A stretch of DNA of 40,411 nucleotides from the NCBI GenBank assembly GCA_024227975.1, contig JAAETV010000003.1, positions 1 through 40,411 of the forward strand, read 5' to 3'. Made by a program: the position numbers and the translations under genes. This document shows positions 19,037 to 27,396 of this stretch, piece by piece (within the stretch, counting starts at the first letter, position 1; every line of letters begins with the position of its first letter). The notes under the pieces were generated by a model that did not search any database, was not told the DNA's origin, and saw only the letters and a list, made by a program, of their open reading frames with translations. The DNA comes from Actinomycetes bacterium (GTDB lineage: Bacteria > Actinomycetota > Acidimicrobiia > Acidimicrobiales > SZUA-35).

Positions 19037-20770
19037 ATGGATAGGCGGGTAGTTCTGGCCCTGGTGGCGGTTATCGCGGTGCTTTCAGCCGTGGTCGGAT
19101 GGGTTGGTGGACAGCGAATCAAGTCACCGGCGGAGATTGCGGCTGAACAGGAGCCGCCGACCCCGTCGTTGATCACGGTTCCGGTGGAGTTGCGGACCTT
19201 GTCTCAGAGCGTCGTGGTCCGGGGCACCATCCGGCCCAGCGATGAGACTGAGCTGGAAGCTCCGGTGGTCGATGGTTCCACCGTCATCACCCAGTTGCCG
19301 AAGGAGACCGGCGATCTGGTAACCGAAGGTGACGTTGTGCTGGAAGTGGCGGGTCGGCCCGTCATCGCCCTGCAGGGCCAGCTCCCGGCATTCCGGAACT
19401 TCATCCCTTCCCTCGAGGGGCCCGATGTGCGCCAGCTCGAACAGGCCCTGGTCAGGCTCGACTACGACCCAGGCACCGTCGACGATATCTATAGCCCCCA
19501 GACAGCGGCTGCGGTGGCCGACCTCTACCGCGATGCCGGCTACAGTCCCCCGGAACAGGACGAATCGCTCCTCAGTGCCCTTCAGGCGGCCAAGGACGGG
19601 GTGAAAGCACAAGAGAGCCTGGTGGGCCAAGCCGAGGACGCCCTCGACGAGGCCAATGTGGCTGTCCCTGATCATGAGCGTCAACGTCTCGACCTGATCG
19701 TAGCCCAAGCCGAGGTCAGGCTGGACGACGCCAAGGCCTTGGAGACCGAGATCGCCGAAGCCGATGCTGCGGTGGTCACTGCTACCAGTGCAGCCTCCAG
19801 TGCCGCTTCCCGGTTGGAACAAGCGAAAGCCGGCACCCACCCCGACACCGGCCAGCCGCCAACCTCGGCTGAGCTCACTGCATTGGAAGCCGCAGACACT
19901 GCCGCATCTGAGGCATTGGTCACGGCCGAAGGGACAGCTGAGCTGGCTCGGGCTGGATTGAGCGAAGCGACCCCGGAATTGAACCGCCGAGCGGCTGAGG
20001 TCAGCCTGGCCGAAGCCATAGCCGCCCGCGATGAGCGGCTGAACCCGCCCGAGGTCAAAGCCCTCCAGACGAACCTGAGCGATGCCCGATCCGCATTGGC
20101 CACGGCTCGCTCCGAGCTGACGGCAGCCCAAGCTCGGGTTGGTGCCTGGATCCCGCGGGGGGAAGTGGTGTTCCTATCTGCCCTCCCCCGCCAGGTTCAG
20201 ACAGTGTTGACTGAGGTCGGTGACACCCCGACAGGTGCGGTCATGACAATCTCGGGTTCAGAGAACGTCATCGAGTCTGGCCTTTCGGCTGCTGATCGGC
20301 GCCTGGTCGAGGTGGGAACCGAGGCATTACTGGAAGAGGATGATCTCGGGCTGTCGATCGAGGCCGTCATCACCTTTGTTGCCGACACTCCAGGGGGCGG
20401 GGGGCTGTCGGCTGATCGCTATGTGATGCGCTTGGAGCCGACTGGTGAAGTGCCAGAAGACGCGGTCAATGTGAACCTGCGCGTCTCGATTCCCATCAGC
20501 ACCAGTGGGGGTGATGTGATGGCGGTACCCCTCGCTGCCCTCTCGGCTGGACCCGATGGCACAGCCCGAGTCGAGGTCGAGCACTCCCCGGCTCAGACGA
20601 CCTTCGTCGAGGTCTCGACCGGGCTCCGGGCCGAAGGCTTCGTCGAGATCAAACCCCTGGATGATCCGCTGGCGGCCGGGGATCGGGTGGTCGTCGGCCG
20701 CGATCTCATCCTTCCGGGAGGGACTGGTTCTGGTGATGATGAGTCCGATGATGACGACAGCGAACCATGA
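19037..20770 (+). CDS. Periplasmic adaptor (MacA/HlyD-like) with peptidoglycan-binding domain
   Basis: A 577-residue membrane-anchored adaptor. The N-terminal helix at 4-24 is uncleaved. Barrel-sandwich strands ('VVRGTIRPSDETELEAPV', then 'GDLVTEGDVVLEVAGRPVI') are followed by a PG_binding_1 domain (about 131-170, 'GPDVRQLEQALVRLDYDPG'). A long Ala/Glu-rich coiled coil covers about 182-375, then 'RVGAWIPRGEVVFLSALPRQ' resumes the barrel and a beta domain ends in an Asp-rich tail. Such adaptors connect an ABC exporter with the cell wall; the peptidoglycan-binding insertion is common in actinobacterial forms. ATG 19037 has GGAGG about 12 bases upstream. Its stop overlaps the ATPase start by 4 bases (ATGA). 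Confidence 0.88.
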   Translation: MDRRVVLALVAVIAVLSAVVGWVGGQRIKSPAEIAAEQEPPTPSLITVPVELRTLSQSVVVRGTIRPSDETELEAPVVDGSTVITQLPKETGDLVTEGDVVLEVAGRPVIALQGQLPAFRNFIPSLEGPDVRQLEQALVRLDYDPGTVDDIYSPQTAAAVADLYRDAGYSPPEQDESLLSALQAAKDGVKAQESLVGQAEDALDEANVAVPDHERQRLDLIVAQAEVRLDDAKALETEIAEADAAVVTATSAASSAASRLEQAKAGTHPDTGQPPTSAELTALEAADTAASEALVTAEGTAELARAGLSEATPELNRRAAEVSLAEAIAARDERLNPPEVKALQTNLSDARSALATARSELTAAQARVGAWIPRGEVVFLSALPRQVQTVLTEVGDTPTGAVMTISGSENVIESGLSAADRRLVEVGTEALLEEDDLGLSIEAVITFVADTPGGGGLSADRYVMRLEPTGEVPEDAVNVNLRVSIPISTSGGDVMAVPLAALSAGPDGTARVEVEHSPAQTTFVEVSTGLRAEGFVEIKPLDDPLAAGDRVVVGRDLILPGGTGSGDDESDDDDSEP

Positions 20771-21486
20771 CCGCGCCCCCCGTCGTAGCCCTTGACCGGT
20801 TGGGCCGGACGTTCCCCGGGACGCCGCCGGTGAAGGCGTTGGGGGGTGTCGATCTGACAATCGAGCGGGGCGACTACCTGGCCTTGGTCGGTCCGTCGGG
20901 TTCAGGCAAGTCAACCCTGCTCCATCTCCTGGGCCTGCTCGACCAGCCGACCGAAGGCTCCTACTTTCTCGATGGCATCGATACCGATTCCCTGTCGGAA
21001 TCCCAACGGGCCGGATTGCGGGCCTCACACATCGGGTTCGTCTTCCAGGCTTTCCACCTGCTGGCCCACCGCACCAGCATCGAAAACGTGATGTTGGCCG
21101 ACGTCTACCGCCAAGGAGGCAGGGTCGATCGTCGCCGCCGAGCCCGACAGGTCTTGGAAAGCGTTGGTCTTGGCCACCGCGTCGAGGGTAACCCAACCAC
21201 CCTGTCTGGAGGCGAGCGCCAGCGAGTGGCCATTGCCCGGGCCCTGGTCTCTGAGCCCCGCTTGGTCTTGGCCGACGAGCCGACGGGGAATCTCGATACC
21301 AGGACTGGTGAGCAGATCATGGAGCTGTTCGACGAGCTCCATCATCGCGGTCTGACGGTGGTGGTCATCACCCACGATGCCTCGGTGGCGGCCCGGGCCC
21401 AGCGGATCGTCCGCATCCGAGACGGCCGACTGGAGGGTCCGGGGCCGACACAGGCTGTGCCCATGCCGGAAGGAAGAGGCCGATGA
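20767..21486 (+). CDS. ABC transporter ATP-binding protein, MacB/LolD-type
   Basis: A 239-residue nucleotide-binding subunit. Walker A 'GPSGSGKST', Q-loop region 'IGFVFQAFHLLAHRTSIENV', signature 'LSGGERQRVAIARAL', Walker B 'RLVLADEPTGNLD' and the H-loop 'VVVITHDASVAARAQRI'. The 'DEPTGNLD' wording and 'HRTSIENV' are typical of the MacB/LolD/FtsE group that powers lipoprotein, peptide or antibiotic export. It overlaps both neighbours by 4 bases, so adaptor, ATPase and permease are translated as a coupled set. Confidence 0.95.
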   Translation: MTAPPVVALDRLGRTFPGTPPVKALGGVDLTIERGDYLALVGPSGSGKSTLLHLLGLLDQPTEGSYFLDGIDTDSLSESQRAGLRASHIGFVFQAFHLLAHRTSIENVMLADVYRQGGRVDRRRRARQVLESVGLGHRVEGNPTTLSGGERQRVAIARALVSEPRLVLADEPTGNLDTRTGEQIMELFDELHHRGLTVVVITHDASVAARAQRIVRIRDGRLEGPGPTQAVPMPEGRGR

Positions 21487-22784
21487 CGGTCCTGCCGCCG
21501 CCGATCGTCGAACCTGGGCCTGAAGCAATGGAGCCTGCGGGCAACCGCACCCCTCGCTCGACGTTTGCCCCCGCCGACTTGTTGTTCGAGATGACGTTGG
21601 CCCTGACGTCTCGCCCTGCTCGCACGATGCTGACAGCTCTGGGCACCGTACTCGGGGTGGCGGCCCTAGTTGCCACCCTGGGGTTGGCCAAGACGGCAGG
21701 CAACCAGATCGTCTCCCGTTTTGATGAGCTGGAAGCCACTGAGGTCGTCGTCACCCCCGAGACCGGTGGGGGCTTCAGTCTCGGGTTCGGCAGTGACCGC
21801 GATCAGGTCAGCGTGATCCCGTGGGACGCCGAGAGTCGGCTGACCCGCCTCAACGGGGTGACGGCGGCGGGGGCCAAGTCCGACGTTGGGGTTGGTGATC
21901 GCCTGGCCCGATCGGTACCCGTCATCGACCCTCTGGGCCAGACCGAGTTCCAGATTCCTGTCATCGCCGCCAGTCCTGGCCTGTTCTCTTCATCGAGGGC
22001 TCGCCTCTTCACTGGCAGGTTCTTCGACTTCGGTCACGATGACCGCAGCGATCCGGTTGCCGTACTCGGACCGGCGGCAGCCCAGCGACTCAATGTGACC
22101 AGGGTCGACAACACGCCGACGATCTTCATCGGCGACGAGGCTCTGGCCGTCATCGGCATCCTGGCCGACACCGCTCGTCAACCTGAGCTGCTGAGCGCCA
22201 TCATCATTCCCCAGTCAGTCGCCCAGGAGCGATTCGGGCTACAAGGAGTGGAAGAGGTTCAGATCGAAGTCGAGATCGGGGCGGCAGAGCTGATCGCAGC
22301 TCAGGCCCCAGTTGCCCTCGCCCCCGACAGTCCGGAACGACTGAGGGTGGCTACTCCGCCCTCTCCGACCAGGGTCCGCTCCAGCGTCGAGTCCGATGTC
22401 AACTCGCTCTTCTTGATCCTGGGCGGGGTCTCGCTACTGGTTGGCGCCATCGGGATCGCCAATGTCACCCTTGTCTCAGTGTTGGAGCGCACCGGTGAGA
22501 TCGGGTTGCGTCGAGCCCTCGGAGCACGCCGTGCCCATATCGCCGTCCAGTTCCTATCCGAGTCGGTCGCCCTTGGAGCCCTGGCCGGCCTATTGGGAAC
22601 AAGCGTAGGCATCCTTACCGTTGTTGTCATCTCGGCCACCCGCCAATGGACCCCCGTCCTCGATCCCTGGCTCCCGCTGGCCGCCCCCGTCCTCGGTGCT
22701 GTCATCGGTCTCCTGGCCGGGACCTACCCGGCGTGGAAGGCAGCCAAGACCGAACCAATCGCCGCCCTGCGGGGCACGGCCTGA
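21483..22784 (+). CDS. ABC transporter permease, MacB/FtsX family
   Basis: A 433-residue membrane protein with MacB topology: a cytoplasmic N-terminus, helix 1 at about 44-66 ('MLTALGTVLGVAALVATLGLA'-like region), a large extracytoplasmic domain to about 300, then three helices in the FtsX domain with 'VGAIGIANVTLVSVLERTGE' and 'IGLRRALGARRAHIAVQFL', the coupling segment to the ATPase. 'GTYPAWKAAKTEPIAALRG' closes the family pattern. With the adaptor and ATPase it should form a complete tripartite-like exporter; the cargo is unknown. Convergent with the PaaD-like gene at 22808. Confidence 0.93.
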   Translation: MTVLPPPIVEPGPEAMEPAGNRTPRSTFAPADLLFEMTLALTSRPARTMLTALGTVLGVAALVATLGLAKTAGNQIVSRFDELEATEVVVTPETGGGFSLGFGSDRDQVSVIPWDAESRLTRLNGVTAAGAKSDVGVGDRLARSVPVIDPLGQTEFQIPVIAASPGLFSSSRARLFTGRFFDFGHDDRSDPVAVLGPAAAQRLNVTRVDNTPTIFIGDEALAVIGILADTARQPELLSAIIIPQSVAQERFGLQGVEEVQIEVEIGAAELIAAQAPVALAPDSPERLRVATPPSPTRVRSSVESDVNSLFLILGGVSLLVGAIGIANVTLVSVLERTGEIGLRRALGARRAHIAVQFLSESVALGALAGLLGTSVGILTVVVISATRQWTPVLDPWLPLAAPVLGAVIGLLAGTYPAWKAAKTEPIAALRGTA

Positions 22785-22807
22785 CCCCTTCCCGACTGGC
22801 CGGCTCC

Positions 22808-23320
22808 TCACAACTCCTTGAAGTAGTCGAATGGTTCAAGACACTGGAGGCACCGATAAGAGGCCTGGCACGCCGTCGAACCGAGGTTGCTGACCACTTC
22901 TGTTCGCTTCGAGCCGCAGCGGGGGCAACCGACTGGCCGCTTGATGATGACCACCACTCCCCCGTCACTGTTCAGCGATCGTTGGGGCGGGGCGATGCCA
23001 ACCGCGGTGAGCTTGACTCGCCCCTCATCCGACATCCATACCGTGGTCCATTCCGGCTTCAGCTGGGTCCTGACTTCGCTGTCGACCCCAGCATGATCGA
23101 GGATCTGCTGGATCTGTTGCTCGATGAGGTGCAACGCGGGACAGCCCGAGTAGGTGGGGGTTATGGTCACCAGGATTGTGTGATTGCGGCGTTCTACGGT
23201 GCGAAGGATTCCGAGATCGTCGATGGTCAAGGCCGGGACCTCAGGGTCGAAGACTGAGGCCACCGCTGTTTGCAGCTGGGCGAACTCGTCGTCGGACAGA
23301 TCCTTGTTCTGTCGGGTCAT
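22808..23320 (-). CDS. paaD: PaaD-like (phenylacetate-CoA oxygenase PaaJ/PaaD) protein, DUF59 plus zinc-finger tail
   Basis: A 170-residue protein with a MIP18/DUF59 domain (about 15-110: 'VASVFDPEVPALTIDDLGIL', 'VTITPTYSGCPALHLIEQQI'). A C-terminal four-Cys zinc motif follows: 'CPRCGSKRTEVVSNLGST', then 'CQASYRCLQCLEPFDYFK'. Exactly this combination marks PaaD, which is needed for the phenylacetyl-CoA epoxidase PaaABCE, probably in Fe-S or di-iron maturation. No paaA, B, C or E lies in the window, so either the rest of the cluster is elsewhere or this serves another enzyme. The start is ATG 23320 or GTG 23323. It follows the selenoprotein-like gene after 56-60 bases on the same strand, so is probably co-transcribed. 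Confidence 0.88.
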   Translation of the reverse strand: MTRQNKDLSDDEFAQLQTAVASVFDPEVPALTIDDLGILRTVERRNHTILVTITPTYSGCPALHLIEQQIQQILDHAGVDSEVRTQLKPEWTTVWMSDEGRVKLTAVGIAPPQRSLNSDGGVVVIIKRPVGCPRCGSKRTEVVSNLGSTACQASYRCLQCLEPFDYFKEL

Positions 23321-23379
23321 CACCAGGTCGCTCCGGGATGGGTTCGATAGGGGGAGGGCAGGGCCAAGGTCCCCGCAGC

Positions 23380-24480
23380 TCAGGCAAAGAGATCGCGTAC
23401 CGAGGATCGATCGACGCCAACGGGCACGGTCTTGGTATTGGCGGCACCGGCGAAGTCGTCGACCCCATGGTCAGCCCGGAAGTCTGCTGAGTCGGCCAGC
23501 ACACCGGCATCGAGCTGGATACCGGTTCCGTCCGCCACCCTCACCAGCCCGTTGAACACGGCGATGGTGGCGACTGCCTCGGCTAGCCCGTCGCCGCCAA
23601 CGACGGCCTCCAATGCATGCCTGGCTTCCCCGAGGGTGTCAGGATCGAGGTGAGCGGCATTGGTCAGGGCCAGCAGCTCAGCACTGGCCGGGACCCCGAC
23701 GTCGGTCACCGTCGATGGATCGAGGACGGCACCGAGATCGACGGTCAGTCCTGCCTCATCGCCGCTCGCACGGAGCAGCGTCACATGTGACGAAGTTCAA
23801 TAGAAACACTCGTTCAGGGCTGTGGTCCGAGCCGCCGTCAGCTCGACCTGGGGTCGGCTCAGATGGCGATCCCACTGGAGATCGAGGAACTGGGCGCCCC
23901 GCGAGTAGTGGCTGTCGACCAGGGGACGCCATACCGAATTGGTCTCGGGGACCAGGGTGAGGGTGCGACTGACATTGGCCGCTCCCTTCTCGAGACTCTG
24001 AGAGACCCATGCACCGACATCGCCGACCCCCTCGGGACGGACACGGTTCGGATCCCCGGGCTCTGGTTCGGGTAGGGTCCGAAGCCCATCGCCGATGACC
24101 CGGTCAAAGGTGTCGACAATGGTGGCGATGGCTACGACGCCAACCAGCTCGGTGTAGGTCTCCTCCCCGAGCTCGGCGATGGCTGTCTCGGCCCACGACG
24201 GCGACAAGCGCCCCGAATCGGTGGCCAGCCGATGAACCAGGTCGACGGCAGTCGCTGACAAGTGAGGGGTTGCCGGGTGCTCACCGGCGACGGCAAAGGG
24301 GCTGATGGCCTCTCGACGGGCTTGGTCCAGCTCATTGGTCGAAGCATCACGGGCTTGGGTCCATGCATCGACCCTCTGGGCCGCGCTCAGCCAGTCGCCG
24401 GGTCGGCCCAGACCCTTGCTTGCTTTGGTCCGGGCCGAGGCGAGGAAGGTCACGGGATCAAAATCGGTGGTTGAGGCCAT
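23380..24480 (-). CDS. AhpD-like (carboxymuconolactone decarboxylase-superfamily) selenoprotein, in-frame TGA read as Sec
   Basis: One frame of 366 residues with a single in-frame TGA at 23797-23799 (residue 228). The 227 residues before it have family features ('ATAVDLVHRLATDSGRLSPS', 'LVGVVAIATIVDTFDRVIG'). The 138 after it continue the same AhpD-like protein, ending with 'AVFNGLVRVADGTGIQLD', which matches the '-FN--NR-AD-LG' end of AhpD domains. Around the TGA the protein reads 'ALNECFY-U-TSSHVTLLR'. E213, C225, U228 and H232 reproduce the AhpD active-site spacing (Glu118, Cys130, Cys133, His137 in the mycobacterial enzyme). The resolving Cys position is thus Sec, giving CxxU. A SECIS-like hairpin follows. 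AhpD-type enzymes reduce peroxides through their thiol pair. ATG 24480 has AGGAG upstream. If TGA is not recoded, this is a broken gene. Confidence 0.82.
23754..23799 (-). promoter_or_regulatory. Putative bacterial SECIS element directly after the TGA codon
   Basis: On the minus strand TGA (23799-23797) is followed by A and then a lower stem CTTCGTC (23795-23789) pairing with GATGAGG (23760-23754), seven pairs with two wobbles. Next come an asymmetric 9-base bulge and an upper stem GCTGCTC/GAGCGGC (23779-23773 with 23767-23761), seven pairs with one wobble. The apical loop is CGTGC, with G in its first two positions and a GU. The loop starts 24 bases after TGA, inside the 16-37 base range known for bacterial SECIS recognised by SelB. 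Base pairing is by eye only. Confidence 0.65.
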
Positions 24481-24511
24481 GCCTTCGGTCTCCTGTCGGT
24501 GATCGGATAGC

Positions 24512-24964
24512 TCAGCTGGCGGGACTGGCGATGAAGACCGGAATCACCCGATCCACCTCAGCTGCTTTCACCTTGTAGTCGGCGTAGGGGGAGAAGGCAG
24601 CAACCGAGCGCTCCCACCATTGCTCCCTCTCGGCGCCAGAAATGAGACGGACGACGGCGTCGAAGGGTTCAGGGCCGTCCTGGATCATGACATTCGGATC
24701 GGCCATCAGGTTGTGATACCAGCCCGGATGCTCAGGGGCACCACCCTTGGAGGCCACGATGGCGTACTCACCCTCGTGTTCCACCCTCATCAGTGGCACC
24801 TTGCGGACCTTCCCGCTCTTGTGGCCAACAGTTGTCATCACGATGATCGGAAGTCCGGTATCGCGCAAGGTGTTGCCCTTGGCTCCGGCCGACCCCTCAT
24901 ACTCCTCGACCTGGTCATTGACCCAGTCCCATGTGCTTGGCCCGTACTCGCCTTGAATCGACAT
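24512..24964 (-). CDS. Deazaflavin (F420)-dependent nitroreductase family protein
   Basis: A 150-residue split-barrel protein of the DDN family, whose characterised members use reduced F420 to reduce nitroimidazoles, quinones or other hydride acceptors. The family pattern is plain: 'LPIIVMTTVGHKSGKVRKVPLMRV' (written here in part: 'TTVGHKSGKVRKVPL'), 'YAIVASKGGAPEHPGWYHNL' and 'ADPNV'. 'GxxRxxPL' and the 'SKGG...HPGWYHNL' segment bind F420 phosphate and the deazaflavin ring. It has its own -10 box overlapping the stop of the MFS gene, and its ATG 24964 is the obvious start. The selenoprotein-like gene follows after 31 bases, so the two are likely co-transcribed. Confidence 0.92.
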   Translation of the reverse strand: MSIQGEYGPSTWDWVNDQVEEYEGSAGAKGNTLRDTGLPIIVMTTVGHKSGKVRKVPLMRVEHEGEYAIVASKGGAPEHPGWYHNLMADPNVMIQDGPEPFDAVVRLISGAEREQWWERSVAAFSPYADYKVKAAEVDRVIPVFIASPAS

Positions 24965-24977
24965 GAGGGTGAGCCTA
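24965..24977 (-). promoter_or_regulatory. Putative leaderless promoter of the DDN-type gene
   Basis: On the minus strand GAAACTAGGCT is followed by 7 bases and ATG 24964 (TAGGCT at 24972-24977). The TAG is also the stop codon of the MFS gene, so promoter and stop overlap. Confidence 0.5.
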
Positions 24978-26261
24978 GTTTCGCTCGGTCGTCAACGCAG
25001 CGTCGATCTCGGCGAACCTGTCGAGACGACGCAAATCGGGCACGAACAGAGCGAATAGGCCGACAACGGCGATGGTGGCGATACCCGAGACCACAATGGC
25101 GGGAACGAGCCCGAACAACTCCGCTGTCACTCCCGACTCGAAGGCACCGAGCTCATTGGAGGCTCCGATGAATACTGCCTCGACGGCCAGAACTCGTCCC
25201 CGTAGAGAATCCGGGGTGGCCAGGGGGACAATGGTGGCCCGGATGAACACGCTCACCATGTCAGCCGCGGCCAGCAGGGCGAACAGGGCCAACGTCATGA
25301 ACAGGTTCCGGCTGATGGCGATCCCGATGGTGAGCAAGCCGAACACGGCAACGGCTTGGAGCAGGACCCGGCCGACATTACGTTCGATGGGTTTTCGGGC
25401 CAGTAGGGCTGCGGTCACGGCCGCTCCCAGCCCACCGGCCGAGCGCATCCAGAACGGGGCGGAGTCGTTGGCTCCCAACAGTTGCTCGGCGATCGGGGGC
25501 GCAAGGGCCACGACCCCGCCGAGGAGGACGGCGAAGAGATCGAGCCCGATAGCAGCTAGCAATAGTGGCGTCCGGCCCACCAATCTCAGGCCTTGGAGGG
25601 CGTCGCTGATCGAAGGTCGACCTTGGATCCGTTCCTGGGCCGAGTGGAGATCGACCCGCACAATCGTGATGGCGGCAATCGCGTCGAGGATGCCGATGGC
25701 GACAAAGGTCCACGCTGGGCTGACCCCATAGAGGACCCCCACTATGAGCGGGGCGAACACGGTTGCCAGTTGCCATACCGTCGATAGGGCGGGGATGAGT
25801 CGAGGCAGATCTCGGCGTGACACCACGTTCGCCGGCAGCGCCCGCGACGGTGGGTTGGCAAAGCCGCGGGCCGCTCCGTAGGCCGCGGTCAGGGTGAGGA
25901 GGGGCCAGACCGCGGTTGGGTCTGTCGTCGAGTACCAGGCGATGACGAAGGCGATCACGGCCTCGGCTCCGTAGGCTACGGCTGCCATCTTGCGCCGGTC
26001 GACTCGATCAGCCAGCGAGCCGGCCCACAAGACGAGAAGGAATGTGGGCAAGAACTCGGCCAGTCCGACGAAGCCGATATCGACCTCGCGTCCAGTGATA
26101 TCGAAGACGAAGACACCCATGGCGATGGCCAGGGTCACTGCCCCCGATGAGGAGCAGGCCCGGCTGATCAGGAGGTTTCTGACCGGCCAGCGCCCGAGAA
26201 GCTCGACCAGCTCGGCTGGTTCGTCTTGCTCAGCCGGCTCGTATCCAGTCTGGTCGCTCAA
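24975..26261 (-). CDS. MFS transporter (12-helix, MFS_3-like exporter)
   Basis: A 428-residue polytopic protein with about 12 membrane helices. The loop 2-3 motif is seen as '[18 protein letters not shown]'. '[20 protein letters not shown]' is typical of the enterobactin-exporter-like MFS_3 group, and '[19 protein letters not shown]' is a second family motif. Substrate unknown. The start is TTG 26261, whose bases overlap the TGA stop of the TauD-like fragment (TTGA), so translation is probably coupled. No ATG occurs before the first helix. Part of a leftward set beginning with the CMD-family gene. Confidence 0.88.
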   Translation of the reverse strand: MSDQTGYEPAEQDEPAELVELLGRWPVRNLLISRACSSSGAVTLAIAMGVFVFDITGREVDIGFVGLAEFLPTFLLVLWAGSLADRVDRRKMAAVAYGAEAVIAFVIAWYSTTDPTAVWPLLTLTAAYGAARGFANPPSRALPANVVSRRDLPRLIPALSTVWQLATVFAPLIVGVLYGVSPAWTFVAIGILDAIAAITIVRVDLHSAQERIQGRPSISDALQGLRLVGRTPLLLAAIGLDLFAVLLGGVVALAPPIAEQLLGANDSAPFWMRSAGGLGAAVTAALLARKPIERNVGRVLLQAVAVFGLLTIGIAISRNLFMTLALFALLAAADMVSVFIRATIVPLATPDSLRGRVLAVEAVFIGASNELGAFESGVTAELFGLVPAIVVSGIATIAVVGLFALFVPDLRRLDRFAEIDAALTTERN

Positions 26262-26578
26262 GCCGGGCGGTCGCCCTCGATCGTGATGCGACGCACATGA
26301 CGACGCTCACCCTTGTAATCGTGCAGTGCGTAGTGCTGGACGCTTCGGTTGTCCCACATCGCGACCGAACCTGGCTCCCTGAGTGAGCCAAAACGCCGGC
26401 CGAAGGCGATCTGCTCGACCGGGATCAAGCTCTGCTGGCGAAGGAACAGGACATGGTTCTGATTGAGTGCCGCCCTCAGTTCGGCCACCGTCTCATCATG
26501 GAGAGGGGCTGAGAGATCCAGCTCCCCGATCTCGGCCCCCAAGGCTCCTGCGACCGGCTCGATGGAAAAAGAGGTCAT
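26258..26578 (-). pseudogene. TauD/TfdA-like dioxygenase with internal in-frame deletion
   Basis: A 106-residue product that joins the two ends of a TauD-type Fe(II)/2-oxoglutarate dioxygenase (normally about 280 residues). The N-terminal part '[18 protein letters not shown]...[10 protein letters not shown]...AFGRRFGSL' matches TauD residues of about 1-65. Directly after 'FGSL' comes '[19 protein letters not shown]', which matches the C-terminal 'IAIWDNRVTQHYA' region. About 170 residues are missing, including the HxD iron-binding motif, so no classical dioxygenase activity can remain; only the distal His and the Arg region survive. The frame is kept, AGGAG lies about 8 bases before ATG 26578, and the stop overlaps the MFS start. 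The protein may still be made. Confidence 0.75.
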
Positions 26579-26705
26579 GGCCTGGCTCCTGTGGGGCTTC
26601 GTCGGTCCGGGCTCACCGTAGTTGACTCCCATCGGGCAACCCATCTCCAGCTGATTGGTGGTGGAGAGATCATGGTCCATTTCGGTCCTGGTGTTCGGTG
26701 GGTAC

Positions 26706-27287
26706 CTAGTAGGGCCAGACTGGGTCATTGCCGGCCGGCAGTTCGATCTGGAACGTATTCAAGGTCAGAGAGATCAGGCAGTAGTAGCCGATCAACTGGA
26801 CCAGCTCCACCATGCCCTGGTCCCCCAAATGGCCTTGGGCCGCAACATAGAGGTCGTCGGAGGCGCGGCCCGTCGTCAATAGCGAGTTGGTCAGGGCGTA
26901 TACGGCTCTCTCGTCGTCTCGGTCGAGTGAAGGCTCATCGCCGACCTCGATGGCGGCCACGGCCTCGGGGGTGATGCCGGCCTCGATGGCCAGACGACTG
27001 TGAGCCATCCACTCGAAGTTGGAGCGCCAGTGGGCCCCGACCATGCAAACCGCAAGCTCTAGTAGCCGATTGTCGATCTCGGTCTCGAAGCGGAGGTTCT
27101 GGCCGAGCTCCACGATCCTGCGACCGGAGGCTGCAGCATGAAGAGGGGCGTTGAAGGGGCCAACCAGGCCCCCTTCGTCGTTGATGAGGCGAGAGGCTGG
27201 CCCGCGGCGCCCATTGGTCACACAATCCCAGACGGCCTGCTGATCGGGGGTCAGATCCTCGGACGTGATGAAGGGCAGTCTGGTCAT
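26706..27287 (-). CDS. Carboxymuconolactone decarboxylase (CMD) family protein
   Basis: A 193-residue all-helical protein. The family region is '[20 protein letters not shown]' followed by '[20 protein letters not shown]', where E, C and H occupy the conserved CMD/AhpD active-site positions. Only a single Cys is present, so a thiol-disulphide AhpD cycle is unlikely. The N-terminal '[18 protein letters not shown]' and '[20 protein letters not shown]' are typical of CMD proteins found in actinobacterial catabolic clusters. The role could be lactone decarboxylation or peroxide protection. It is first in the leftward set and divergent from the LLM oxidoreductase. Confidence 0.88.
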   Translation of the reverse strand: MTRLPFITSEDLTPDQQAVWDCVTNGRRGPASRLINDEGGLVGPFNAPLHAAASGRRIVELGQNLRFETEIDNRLLELAVCMVGAHWRSNFEWMAHSRLAIEAGITPEAVAAIEVGDEPSLDRDDERAVYALTNSLLTTGRASDDLYVAAQGHLGDQGMVELVQLIGYYCLISLTLNTFQIELPAGNDPVWPY

Positions 27288-27299
27288 GGGTCGAAGCTA
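27288..27299 (-). promoter_or_regulatory. Putative leaderless promoter of the CMD-family gene
   Basis: On the minus strand CCTAGCTT is followed by 6 bases and ATG 27287 (TAGCTT at 27294-27299). Confidence 0.5.
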
Positions 27300-27396
27300 G
27301 GTCCACCCCTCGCACCGCTCAAGAATGATCCCCTGATTTCCGACCCGGCCTGGTTGGACTACGTTCGGCTGGAACGACCGAATCGAGGGGGAACCG

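Noticed and set aside
23380..23784. Separate gene of 134 codons starting at GTG 23784
   Set aside because: Its first residues are the middle of the AhpD active-site helix and it is in frame with the upstream ORF, so it is the C-terminal half of the selenoprotein.
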